From Bifidobacterium erythrocebi (GTDB taxonomy: Bacteria; Actinomycetota; Actinomycetes; Actinomycetales; Bifidobacteriaceae): 64,000 nt of DNA. Below are positions 47,292-55,795 of the stretch, piece after piece. The stretch's first letter is position 1. Each line of letters begins with the position of its first letter. The notes below the pieces were generated by a model that saw only the letters and a list, made by a program, of their open reading frames with translations, was not told the origin of the DNA and searched no databases. Position numbers and translations under genes: made by a program. The stretch spans positions 1 to 64,000 of the forward strand of contig NZ_JAAIIF010000003.1 of NCBI RefSeq assembly GCF_012932675.1. Reading direction: 5' to 3'.

Positions 47292-48623
47292 ATGCATGTG
47301 AACGCACAGGCCGGGCGGCACCCGGGCAATCGAATGCTGTACGTCGGCGACATCGCCTTCACATCCATGCCGGACCGGCTGGTCGGCATCAGGCGCGGCG
47401 TCGTCGCGGTGGAGAACGGCATCGTTTCGGGATGTTACGAATCCATGGCCGATGTGCCGGCCGATTGGCAGGACGTGCCTAGAACCGACTTCGGCGACGC
47501 GCTGGTGATCCCGGGATTCAACGACCTGCACATCCACGCCCCGCAATATCCGACCGCCGGGCTCGGCCTCGACAAGGAACTGCTTCCCTGGCTGGAGACC
47601 TACACGTTCCCCGCCGAGGCGCGATTCGCCAGCCCCGACTATGCGCGGATCTGGTACCGGCGCTTCATCCAGCGCATGTGGGAGGTGGGCACCCTGCGTT
47701 TCAGCGCGTTCGCGACCCTGCACCGCGAAGCCACGCTGACGCTCGCCCGACTCGCGCAGGAATCGGGGCTCCGGCCGGTCCTCGGCAAGGTCAACATGGA
47801 CCGCAACGGTTCCGAGGAACTGAGCGAAAGCACCGAGGAATCCCTGGACAACACCGTCGCCGTCATCGAAACGATGCGCAGCGAGACTCCTGATATCGGC
47901 TACATTGTCACGCCGCGTTTCGTGCCATCCACCACGCCCGAGCTCATGCGCGGACTCGCTGAAATCGCGCAACGGTATGATCTGCCGGTGCAATCGCATC
48001 TGTCGGAAAACCGCGGCGAGGTCGCATGGGTGCGTGAACTGCACCCCGAATGCGCATCGTACACGGACGTGTACGAACAGTACGGGCTGCTGCGGGACGG
48101 CAAAACGATCATGGCGCACTGCATCTACCTGGACGACGAGGAAATCGACACGTTGCGCCGCCATGACGTGACCGTGGCGCACTGCCCGCAATCCAACGCC
48201 AATCTGACCAGCGGCATCATGCCGGCGCGGCGCTACCTGGAGCAGGGGCTGCACGTCACCATCGCCAGCGACGTGGATGCCGGGCATGTGCCCGACATGA
48301 ACCGCCACATCGCCGCCGCGGTTGCGGTATCGAAGCTGCGGCAGACTCAATACGCCGACGAGACTGCGCTGCGCCTGCCGGAAGCGTTCCATATGGCCAC
48401 CAAGGAACCAGGCAGGTTCCTGGCCGCGGCTACGGGGCAGGCACCCGCAGGATCGTTCGAACCCGGCTACGCGTTCGACGCGCTGGTGGTGGAGCCGATG
48501 ACCTCGCCATGGGAGCTAAGTGTTGCGGAACGGGTGGAGCAGTTCATCTACACGGGCACGCCGGCGAACATCAGCCACCGGTACGTGGCCGGGCATGAGA
48601 TTCCCCGCCCCTTCGCCGAGTAG
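47292..48623 (+). CDS. guaD: Guanine deaminase
   Basis: A 443-aa amidohydrolase that converts guanine to xanthine. VIPGFNDLHIHAPQYPTAG is the guanine deaminase signature, followed by QSHLSEN, MAHCIYLDDEEI, HCPQSNANLTSG and IASDVDAGH. ATG at 47292 has AAGGGAAA upstream; other in-frame ATGs upstream (47202, 47235) lack a site. With the preceding deaminase it would feed purine bases into salvage. Confidence 0.92.
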   Translation: MHVNAQAGRHPGNRMLYVGDIAFTSMPDRLVGIRRGVVAVENGIVSGCYESMADVPADWQDVPRTDFGDALVIPGFNDLHIHAPQYPTAGLGLDKELLPWLETYTFPAEARFASPDYARIWYRRFIQRMWEVGTLRFSAFATLHREATLTLARLAQESGLRPVLGKVNMDRNGSEELSESTEESLDNTVAVIETMRSETPDIGYIVTPRFVPSTTPELMRGLAEIAQRYDLPVQSHLSENRGEVAWVRELHPECASYTDVYEQYGLLRDGKTIMAHCIYLDDEEIDTLRRHDVTVAHCPQSNANLTSGIMPARRYLEQGLHVTIASDVDAGHVPDMNRHIAAAVAVSKLRQTQYADETALRLPEAFHMATKEPGRFLAAATGQAPAGSFEPGYAFDALVVEPMTSPWELSVAERVEQFIYTGTPANISHRYVAGHEIPRPFAE

Positions 48624-48641
48624 GCGCGAGATTTCGTAGTC

Positions 48642-48662
48642 GTCTGCGGGCCTGACGCAGAC
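48642..48662. other. Small hairpin between guaD and ABC-F gene
   Basis: GTCTGCG (48642-48648) pairs with CGCAGAC (48656-48662). No U-run follows, so function is unsure. Confidence 0.3.
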
Positions 48663-48697
48663 AACGGTGTTCCGCCGGCGCGCTACATTGGTGCTTT

Positions 48698-50887
48698 ATG
48701 CCGACTTATGATTTGGGACTTGAACACGTATCGCTCGCCTTCGCCACCAAAACCATCTTCACCGATGTGACGCAGGGCGTCTTCGAAGGTGATCGCATCG
48801 GCATCGTCGGCAGGAACGGCGATGGCAAATCCACGCTGCTGCATCTGTTCCGTGGCACGCAGAAACCCGATTCCGGGCGCGTGACCATGCGCGGCGGCCT
48901 GACCTTCGGCATGCTCGACCAACGCGATCCGCTCGATGACGACGCCACCGTGCGCGAGGCCGCGCTCGAAGGTCGCGAGGACTACGAGTGGGCGGCCGAA
49001 ACCAAATCGCGTGAAATTGTGGAGGCTTTGCTTGGCGGCATCAGCCTGGACGCGAAGATCGGCTCGCTGTCCGGCGGTCAGCGCCGTCGCGCCGATCTGG
49101 CGCGCCTGCTGCTCAAGGATTGGGACATCCTCGCGCTCGACGAGCCCACCAACCACTTGGACGTGGTAACCATCCACTGGCTCGCCGAACACCTTAAAAA
49201 CCGTTGGAGCAAAGGGCAGGGCGCACTGCTGCTCGTCACCCACGACCGCTGGTTCCTCGATGAGGTGTGCGAGTCGATGTGGGAAGTGCACGATGGCAAG
49301 ATCGAACCGTTCGAAGGCGGCTACTCCGCATACATGCTGCAGCGTGTGGAACGCGACCGCCAAGCCGACGTGCGCGAGACCAAGCGCCGCAACCTTGCCC
49401 GCAAGGAGCTTGCATGGCTGTCGCGTGGCGCTCGCGCCCGTTCCACCAAGCAGAAGTTCCATGTCAAGGCAGCGCGCGAGCTCATCGCCGACGTGCCGCC
49501 TATGCGCAATACGCTGGAATTGAAGCAGATGGCCACCTCCCGCTTGGGCAAGCAGGTGGTCGATCTGATCGATGTGACGCAGATCTTCGAGCACGCGCAG
49601 GGTGAGGCCGACATCGACCCCGATGTGGCGCAGATGGAGGATTCCGCCTCCCGCGTGGACGTGGTGCCGGCCATGTATGCCGAACCGCAGGTGCATGGGT
49701 CCGTTGAGGTGGCGGTCGATGATCTGACCGATCCACGCCTAGTGGATGCCGGTGTCACCGAGGCGCGGCAGGCCGCCGCACAGGCCGCACAGGCCGAGGA
49801 ACAGGCACAGGAATCGGGTGCTGACGCCGATGATTCCACGCCTGAGGTCACGTCCGCGGCGCAGAAGATCACCGTGACTGGCCGTAAGATTCTTGACGAT
49901 GTGACCTGGCTGATCGGTCCCGGCGATCGTTTCGGCATCGTCGGCGCAAACGGTGCCGGCAAATCGACCCTGCTGAAGATTCTCGACGGTACGATCACTC
50001 CGACCGCAGGCCATGTGAACATCGGCAAGACCGTGAAGTTCGCGGTGCTCTCGCAACGCCTCGACGAGCTGGAGAAGCTGGGCAAGTACAAGATCAAGGA
50101 AGTGTTGAGCCGCTACAAGCCAAGCTACATCGTGGACGGCAAGGAGACCACGCCGGGGCAGATGATGGAACGCCTCGGCTTCGAATCCGCGCAGCTCATG
50201 ACGCCGATCAAGGACCTTTCTGGTGGACAGAAGCGCCGCATGCAGCTGCTGCTCATCCTGCTCGACGAACCGAACGTGCTCATCATGGACGAGCCCGGCA
50301 ACGACCTTGACACCGACATGCTCGCCGTGATGGAGGATCTGCTCGACACCTGGCCGGGCACGCTGATTGTCGTCTCCCACGACCGCTACCTGCTCGAACG
50401 CGTCACCGACCAGCAGTTCGCGCTGATCGGCGGCAAGATCCGGCATCTGCCCGGCGGTGTGCAGGATTATCTCGATATGACCGAGGCCATCAAGAACGGT
50501 AAAGACCCGTTCGCGGACGAGAAGGCCGGTAAGAACGGCAAGGGACGGAAGAGTGGCGATGCCGGCGATGCCGCTGCGGCTGGTTCGGCTGGTTCCGCGG
50601 CTTCCTCAAGCGATGCTGAATCGAATGTCAGCGACGCCGGTTCGGCCGAATCCACGCCGAAGCTCACCGGCAAGGCATTCCATGAGGCGTCCAAGCGCGT
50701 CGCCGCGATCGAACGCAAGCTGGGCAAGTTGGAGGAGCAGAAGGCCGATCTGGAAGCGCAGATGGCTGCGCATGACCCGAGCGATTACGAGGGGTTGAAC
50801 AAGCTCAACGAGCAGCTGCAGACCGTCACGGACGAGTCCGAATCCCTCGAAATGGAGTGGATGGAGCTCTCCGAACAGCTCGAGTAG
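48698..50887 (+). CDS. ABC-F family ATP-binding protein
   Basis: A 729-aa soluble protein with two ABC domains and no membrane part, an ABC-F translation factor of the Uup/EttA group. Domain 1: GRNGDGKSTLL, LSGGQRRRADLARLL, DEPTNHLDV. Domain 2: GANGAGKSTLLKIL, LSGGQKRRMQLLLILLDEPNVLIMDEPGNDLDTDM. The linker between them is Ala/Gln-rich (about 345-385), and the C-terminus (about 655-729) is a coiled coil after a Ser/Gly/Ala stretch. TACATT 8 nt before the ATG and no Shine-Dalgarno suggest a leaderless start. Confidence 0.93.
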   Translation: MPTYDLGLEHVSLAFATKTIFTDVTQGVFEGDRIGIVGRNGDGKSTLLHLFRGTQKPDSGRVTMRGGLTFGMLDQRDPLDDDATVREAALEGREDYEWAAETKSREIVEALLGGISLDAKIGSLSGGQRRRADLARLLLKDWDILALDEPTNHLDVVTIHWLAEHLKNRWSKGQGALLLVTHDRWFLDEVCESMWEVHDGKIEPFEGGYSAYMLQRVERDRQADVRETKRRNLARKELAWLSRGARARSTKQKFHVKAARELIADVPPMRNTLELKQMATSRLGKQVVDLIDVTQIFEHAQGEADIDPDVAQMEDSASRVDVVPAMYAEPQVHGSVEVAVDDLTDPRLVDAGVTEARQAAAQAAQAEEQAQESGADADDSTPEVTSAAQKITVTGRKILDDVTWLIGPGDRFGIVGANGAGKSTLLKILDGTITPTAGHVNIGKTVKFAVLSQRLDELEKLGKYKIKEVLSRYKPSYIVDGKETTPGQMMERLGFESAQLMTPIKDLSGGQKRRMQLLLILLDEPNVLIMDEPGNDLDTDMLAVMEDLLDTWPGTLIVVSHDRYLLERVTDQQFALIGGKIRHLPGGVQDYLDMTEAIKNGKDPFADEKAGKNGKGRKSGDAGDAAAAGSAGSAASSSDAESNVSDAGSAESTPKLTGKAFHEASKRVAAIERKLGKLEEQKADLEAQMAAHDPSDYEGLNKLNEQLQTVTDESESLEMEWMELSEQLE

Positions 50888-50899
50888 CCCCATTCGAAC

Positions 50900-50933
50900 A
50901 AACTGACGGTGGCGATTCGCTCAGCGTCAGTTT
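50900..50933. terminator. Bidirectional terminator after ABC-F and toxin genes
   Basis: AAACTGACG (50900-50908) pairs with CGTCAGTTT (50925-50933), 16-nt loop, A and T runs at the two feet. It overlaps the toxin stop codon. Confidence 0.6.
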
Positions 50934-51231
50934 AACGGAATAATTCGTCGTGGCTGCCGGTGCGTTCGAAGAACGCGACTGTGCCGTTCGATGACCAGAT
51001 CACCAGCCAGTCCCCGGCGTTGGCGACATGGCATTCGTACCGTCCACGCCAATTGCCGGACAGGGTGTGCATGTTGTGGCGGCGGCGCAGCTCATCCAGT
51101 GTTTCCGGGGTGTTCTCCACCACCAGATCGATGACTTTTTCAAGCTCGGCCAGGTTCAAGTTACGCCGCTTGGCGTTCTTTTTCAAATCACGGCTGAAGG
51201 CCTTCGCGAAGTCGGCGGTCAGTCGGCCCAT
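50932..51231 (-). CDS. YafQ/RelE-type mRNA interferase toxin
   Basis: A 99-aa toxin of the YafQ family of ribosome-dependent endoribonucleases. Seen: FSRDLKKNAKRRNLNLAELEKVI, LSGNWRGRYECHV, WLVIW, and the end RTGSHDELF, with His as in YafQ. Its ATG overlaps the antitoxin stop (ATGA), giving translational coupling. Confidence 0.92.
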   Translation of the reverse strand: MGRLTADFAKAFSRDLKKNAKRRNLNLAELEKVIDLVVENTPETLDELRRRHNMHTLSGNWRGRYECHVANAGDWLVIWSSNGTVAFFERTGSHDELFR

Positions 51232-51503
51232 CAGCGCATCGCCGCCTCGATCAGGTCATGTCCGTTGGCGAAACGCCCTGCCTTTCCCGATGCCATGAAG
51301 CTGTTCGCTTCGGCGGCGGCGCTCCGGCTTTCGTCATTGGGCTCCTCGGGGGCGAACGTCAATGGGATGCGCCCGGTGTTCACCATCTGCTTGAACACTG
51401 CGCGCACCACCGATGAGAGATCCAGGCCGTAGTATTCGGCCACGTCGGCGGCCGAGCGCTTAAGATCGTCATCCATTCGTATGGTCAACGTCGATGCACT
51501 CAT
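51231..51503 (-). CDS. RelB/DinJ family antitoxin
   Basis: A 90-aa antitoxin. The N-terminal ribbon-helix-helix reads STLTIRMDDDLKRSAADVAEYYGLDLSSVVRAVFKQMV; the C-terminal half would bind the toxin. ATG at 51503 has GAGG upstream. Paired operators lie just upstream. Confidence 0.9.
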   Translation of the reverse strand: MSASTLTIRMDDDLKRSAADVAEYYGLDLSSVVRAVFKQMVNTGRIPLTFAPEEPNDESRSAAAEANSFMASGKAGRFANGHDLIEAAMR

Positions 51504-51519
51504 CAGAAACCTCATTCAC

Positions 51520-51553
51520 TTGTATGTACAAATAGTCAATATTGTACGTACAT
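51520..51553. promoter_or_regulatory. Paired operators of the toxin-antitoxin operon
   Basis: TTGTATGTACAA (51520-51531) and TTGTACGTACAT (51542-51553) are near-identical palindromes with centres 22 bp apart, two helical turns, on the same face. This suits cooperative binding by an RHH antitoxin. Confidence 0.65.
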
Positions 51554-51618
51554 TTTACCAAGGAAAGTAATTCCATCCAAGGCTGACAGCTGATTAGCCG
51601 CGTTGCGCGCCAGCTTGC

Positions 51619-52455
51619 CTAGCGAAGGCAATCGTCGAGCAACGCCTGCAGTAGTTCCAATACGCTGGTAATGCTGAATCCTGAGGATTCGTGCGAAGTC
51701 TCAATAGCTCCGTTCTCCGGGTCGATGCTGTAGCCTCCACGCGGTACGTGCCGGAACGCGCCGAATGTGCAAGGCGCCACGCAGCAGGAAATCGCGAATA
51801 CGACAACGCTACAGATGGTCCCGATGCCATATGCAAGCAGAGGCCTGCAATCTTTTAGCATGAATGCCGATGCGCCGTCGACGGCCAGCATGGGGCGGAA
51901 CACGAACCACAGCAAGGCCGATTGCGCAATCGCAAATGAGAGACCGGAAAGCAGTTCCTTGATGACGGATGGCGTTCCGCGGCGGAATACCATCGGGCGT
52001 GTGGGCGAATAGCTTTGTTCCCCTCGTAGCCCGGAACCGAGGAACGCATACCAGCAGGCGACAGTTGGAACGACCATAAGAACGAACGCGAGTTTGATGT
52101 TCTGATCAATGCCGTAAGCCGTTGGCAGACCGGCGTTACTGATGATGTCTTTGATGATTAGACAGGGTAACGCACACTGCGCCACGCAGATAAGTAGTTC
52201 GCCGATTACAAGCAGAAACTGAATATGCATGCCTCGTGTGCGTGTGACAAGGATATGCGCATATCGTGGCGTGCCGGATGCAATGGAATCGGGTGTAAGA
52301 CACGCGGGGCAGACGGAGCTGCATGCCTGATGATACTTAAGACATTGCGCGCACCGTACGTATGCCCCTGAATCACGAGGGAGAAGCCAAGGCAGTGCAA
52401 TAAGCACGATGCCGATGCATAATGCCGTAATCGCATGGATGGAATCAATCGTCAT
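51619..52455 (-). CDS. Membrane protein with an N-terminal Cys cluster
   Basis: A 278-aa protein not assigned to a family. It starts with a hydrophobic helix (HAITALCIGIVLIALPWLL), then CAQC and CPAC nearby (about 36-54), like a zinc ribbon, then four hydrophobic segments (about 78-105, 115-135, 185-205 and 215-240). ATG at 52455 chosen because the homology-like part starts there; GGGGA is about 11 nt upstream. Upstream frame is poorly coding. Cysteine-rich and lower in GC than housekeeping genes. Confidence 0.6.
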   Translation of the reverse strand: MTIDSIHAITALCIGIVLIALPWLLPRDSGAYVRCAQCLKYHQACSSVCPACLTPDSIASGTPRYAHILVTRTRGMHIQFLLVIGELLICVAQCALPCLIIKDIISNAGLPTAYGIDQNIKLAFVLMVVPTVACWYAFLGSGLRGEQSYSPTRPMVFRRGTPSVIKELLSGLSFAIAQSALLWFVFRPMLAVDGASAFMLKDCRPLLAYGIGTICSVVVFAISCCVAPCTFGAFRHVPRGGYSIDPENGAIETSHESSGFSITSVLELLQALLDDCLR

Positions 52456-52638
52456 CTCGTCACATTCCCCAACTACACATAAAACTCTTCCGCAAACCCG
52501 TGTCCAGTCTAGTGCTTTTGGATGTATGTTAGCCATTCGTGCGACAGCGAGGTGTGGTGTCGTATGGTTCGATGTCATATTCTCATTTTTACGGGAAGCT
52601 GCAGTTGTTCCCGCTGGAGAAACCGATGGAGGTGTCTC

Positions 52639-53178
52639 ATGAATCAAGTGACGCGAAGAAGCCTCGGCTGTGTGTTGTCTGTTTTGCTGCTGTGTGCATG
52701 TGTCGGTTGTGCGAATCCCGCACATGAAACCTCTGATGGCAGCGCTGTTCAGAGCAGCAGCAAGAACGATGATGCTGCTGAGCAAGCGTATAAAGCGTTT
52801 ACTGTGGACGCTCTGGACCGTGTCGCCGTCGATGATCTCAATGACTCGGACAAATTGGTTCTGGTAAACAAGCTGGGCGCGAAATCCGTGCACGGCGATG
52901 GCACTGTTCCGTTTTCCAAAAAGGTCGACGAAAACAATATGTACTACGTCGTTTCCATGTGCGAACAGAAGGAACAGGCTCCTTACTCGCTCGTCCTCTA
53001 CAAAGATGGGCAGCCGCACACTCTGACCACGAGGGAAGCCTGTACGTCCAATGGAATAGAGACGATCTCTCTGCCGGCGAAGAATTTCCCCAGCGCGACA
53101 TCATTGTCCATTATCAATATCGACAACACGGATCTTGTTGTCTCCGTATATGAAGTAAAGGAGAATCATCGGGAATAA
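52639..53178 (+). CDS. Small lipoprotein of unknown function
   Basis: A 179-aa exported protein. The N-terminus has RR then a hydrophobic core (CVLSVLLLCACVGC) with Cys residues placed as in a lipobox, so a lipid anchor is likely. The mature part is polar with no known domain. GGAGG lies 6 nt before the ATG at 52639. The last 13 nt overlap the convergent histidine kinase gene. Confidence 0.65.
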   Translation: MNQVTRRSLGCVLSVLLLCACVGCANPAHETSDGSAVQSSSKNDDAAEQAYKAFTVDALDRVAVDDLNDSDKLVLVNKLGAKSVHGDGTVPFSKKVDENNMYYVVSMCEQKEQAPYSLVLYKDGQPHTLTTREACTSNGIETISLPAKNFPSATSLSIINIDNTDLVVSVYEVKENHRE

Positions 53179-54344
53179 CGTTGGCGGCTGGTTTGATTTG
53201 CTTGATGGGTTAGCGGAATCGTCAGGGACAATGACCATTCTTCATTTTCTGAATTTATGGTCATTGTCCCGTTACGTTGCCGCACGAATTTTTGTATGAG
53301 GGCGATTCCATAGTGGTTCTTCGATTCGCTATCCATCGCGGCGCTGTACGGATTCGATGCGAAGATGTGAGCCTCGCCTGATTCCGCCGATCCTGCTTCC
53401 ACCGAGAGAATAAAGGCAAAAGGGCCTGGTTTCCCATGTTTTGCGATGTTGTTGAGTATTTCGGTGCAGGCTGTTTGCAACAGTGGCAGCTCCGCTTTGT
53501 CTATTACGTTCAAATCCCCACGGATTATTGGCATTCCGGCAAAGCCTAGAGTTCTGAGCCTATTGCATTGGCTCTCGATGCGTTGCTGGAAAAGATCGAG
53601 ATCATTCCTCTTATCTGTCTCATTACCTGTCTCAAGATCGTTGGCCATGGGATTGATGATTTGGGTGCGAAGCTCATGCAACGCCTGCGTAAGTACCTGT
53701 TCGATTTGTGCTAAAGCATCATTGCTTTTCACGGATTCTTCCTTGCGACACAGCAGAATCGCATATGTCATAGACCCTGCAATGGAATCATGCAGTATGT
53801 GAGTCTCTCTGAGCCGTTCCTGTTGCCGTCGTACTTGTTCTTGCGCAATCGTCAGGTCGGTCTTCCGTCGCTCTGTCTGTATCTTCCACCGTATGGCAAA
53901 GCCGACGAAAAAGGCCCCGATATAGGAGCATGCAAGCACGGGGATGCTTGGATTGTAGTCGATACCGCCTGTCCAATATCCCAAAGGAAGCGCCAGAGCG
54001 CAAAGCATCGGTCCTGCGATGGCAAATGCAAATCGTCTGACTTCAAACGCAAGTATTCCGCATGCAAGCCATGTGCCGTACAAGGTCGAAGGGCCGTCGC
54101 AGATTGCCGGGATTAGCGCGCACGCTATGTGCGTTGCAAGGATCGCCATACTTGCCGGCATGGGGAACCAGGCTAATAGCAGCAGAGCAATGCAATAAGG
54201 CGTCAAATATAGCCATGACCAGAGGGATATGTTTGCCCAGGCGGTCAGTTCGAGCAGAAAAAAGCAAATGCAGATAACGGATCCAGCCAGGTAAGGCTTA
54301 TGCGCGGTCTTTGCCAATGACATTATGTGTTGTGACAGCTTCAT
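53166..54344 (-). CDS. Sensor histidine kinase (NarX-like, HisKA_3)
   Basis: A 392-aa kinase. Five to six hydrophobic segments fill residues 18-160; a coiled region with QEQVRRQQERLRETHILHDSIAGSMTYAIL contains the phospho-acceptor His in LHDS, the HisKA_3 type. The ATPase N box is visible (ACTEILNNIAKHGKPGPFAF), but the usual DxGxG box is poorly kept (FASNPYSAAM), with YGIALIQ as G2. ATG at 54344 stands 2 nt after the response regulator stop, so they form an operon. Signal unknown. Confidence 0.82.
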   Translation of the reverse strand: MKLSQHIMSLAKTAHKPYLAGSVICICFFLLELTAWANISLWSWLYLTPYCIALLLLAWFPMPASMAILATHIACALIPAICDGPSTLYGTWLACGILAFEVRRFAFAIAGPMLCALALPLGYWTGGIDYNPSIPVLACSYIGAFFVGFAIRWKIQTERRKTDLTIAQEQVRRQQERLRETHILHDSIAGSMTYAILLCRKEESVKSNDALAQIEQVLTQALHELRTQIINPMANDLETGNETDKRNDLDLFQQRIESQCNRLRTLGFAGMPIIRGDLNVIDKAELPLLQTACTEILNNIAKHGKPGPFAFILSVEAGSAESGEAHIFASNPYSAAMDSESKNHYGIALIQKFVRQRNGTMTINSENEEWSLSLTIPLTHQANQTSRQRYSR

Positions 54345-54346
54345 CG

Positions 54347-54976
54347 TTATATCCAGCCATTTCTCGCACACGTCGCAACAGCTTCGGCGCGACTGTGAGC
54401 ATGAAGTTTCTCGAAAGCTCGCCGTGCATATGTTTTCACCGATGCTTCGCTGACGTTGAGTTGCCGGGCGATGGCGGAAGTGGTGAATCCGTTTGCATAG
54501 CTGGCGATGATCTGCAATTCCTTGCCGGAAAGTCGCATGGATTCCATGCTCTTTCCCGTCCACGACGCAACTTCTCCATTTCCAATGGCTTTTCCGATGA
54601 TTCGGACCAGTTGAATTGTGGGAATTTCTTTTGGAAGAATCGCATAGAACGCCTCGGTCCATTGCGCTCCGTGCGTTTTTTCGTTTTCGCTGTCCAAAAA
54701 GGCGCTGATGCCGATGACGATAATATCTGGATATTGTTCCTTGACATGACGTGCCAATTCCACGCCGTCCATTCCGGGCATTGCGATATCGGTGAGTATG
54801 GCCTGCGGTCTTTGCGAAGAGTCCCTCATGGCGTCAAGTGCTTGTTCGGCTGAAGTGACGGTCCATAGAATCTGTATTGGTGCGCATGTTTCGACCAATA
54901 AGCTCCGGATTGCGTTCGCGACCAGCGGATCATTGTCCACGATCCCTAGGGTCGGATCATTGGCAAGCGTGTGCAT
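54347..54976 (-). CDS. NarL/FixJ-type response regulator
   Basis: A 209-aa regulator. Receiver: LGIVDNDPLVANAIRSLL (acidic pair as D-N-D), phospho-acceptor Asp in AILTDIAMPGMDGVELA, Lys in ILPKEIPTIQL. C-terminal LuxR HTH: LSGKELQIIASYANGFTTSAIARQLNVSEASVKTYARRAFEKL. ATG at 54976 has GGGGG 4 nt upstream. Partner kinase follows directly. Confidence 0.92.
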   Translation of the reverse strand: MHTLANDPTLGIVDNDPLVANAIRSLLVETCAPIQILWTVTSAEQALDAMRDSSQRPQAILTDIAMPGMDGVELARHVKEQYPDIIVIGISAFLDSENEKTHGAQWTEAFYAILPKEIPTIQLVRIIGKAIGNGEVASWTGKSMESMRLSGKELQIIASYANGFTTSAIARQLNVSEASVKTYARRAFEKLHAHSRAEAVATCARNGWI

Positions 54977-55084
54977 AATGCCCCCATTAGTCTGCTTTTC
55001 GCTCCAGAATAGACGTTTTGTTGCTGCAAGGAAATCATAGCGTTGACGGCGGCATGTATTGCGACTGAGTTCAAAAATATATTG

Positions 55085-55105
55085 TACAAATAATTTGTAT
55101 ATAAT
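55085..55105 (+). promoter_or_regulatory. Operator and -10 of the ArsR-type regulator
   Basis: TACAAATAATTTGTA (55085-55099) is a perfect 7+1+7 palindrome directly abutting TATAAT (55100-55105). A repressor bound here would cover the promoter. The site lies 35 nt before the start codon. Confidence 0.6.
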
Positions 55106-55133
55106 AGGAGGCGGCGGAAAGGAGACCTCTGCA

Positions 55134-55745
55134 ATGACCGAGACAATCCCAGACAAAGCACGGCTGACTGAAGATGCCGCAGTAACTGTAACCAATGCCG
55201 ATACTCTTCGGGCCATGGCAAGTCCGATTCGTATGAGGATTCTTGGAACATTGCGGGTGAATGGCGAGCAGACCGTAGGAAGCATCAGCGAGCAGCTTGG
55301 CGAAGCGCCCGGTGCCATCAGCTATCACTTGGGGCAGCTTGCGGGGGCCGGACTTGTGGAGAAGGTGAAGTCTCCTGATGGTGATCGAAGAAAAAGCTGG
55401 TGGAAGGCTTGTCAAAGTGCGATTCGTTTGGGAAGGTCCGGGGAAAAGGGCGAAGTTGAGGATGCAAAGGCTGTGGATTTGTTTCGGCGCTCAGCAGCGG
55501 TCTCCTATGAAATGGCCTATGAGCGTTTTCTGGACAAGCTGTCGGAATTGCCTCAGGAATGGGCTGATTCATGCACCAGCGATGATCATGTGTTGAATCT
55601 GACTGCCGAGGAAATGCGTTTGATGGTTGAAGAACTCAATGAAGTCATACATCGTTGGCGGATCAAAGCTGATATGCACGGCGACGATGGGGCGGACACC
55701 AGGCCAGTTGCCTTGATTCTGCAGGCCTTCAGGTGGATTTCGTAG
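55134..55745 (+). CDS. ArsR-type winged-helix transcriptional regulator
   Basis: A 203-aa regulator. HTH: DTLRAMASPIRMRILGTL, SISEQLGEAPGAISYHLGQLAGAGLVEKV. The C-terminal 100 residues are helical and carry no metal-binding Cys, so a drug or metabolite may be sensed rather than metal. AAAGGAGA precedes the ATG at 55134. The MFS exporter gene follows 50 nt later; this regulator-exporter pair is common. Confidence 0.88.
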   Translation: MTETIPDKARLTEDAAVTVTNADTLRAMASPIRMRILGTLRVNGEQTVGSISEQLGEAPGAISYHLGQLAGAGLVEKVKSPDGDRRKSWWKACQSAIRLGRSGEKGEVEDAKAVDLFRRSAAVSYEMAYERFLDKLSELPQEWADSCTSDDHVLNLTAEEMRLMVEELNEVIHRWRIKADMHGDDGADTRPVALILQAFRWIS

Positions 55746-55795
55746 ATGTTGTCGGGCTCCCGTGAGTTCATGGACAATCCAGAAGGCGCAAGGAA

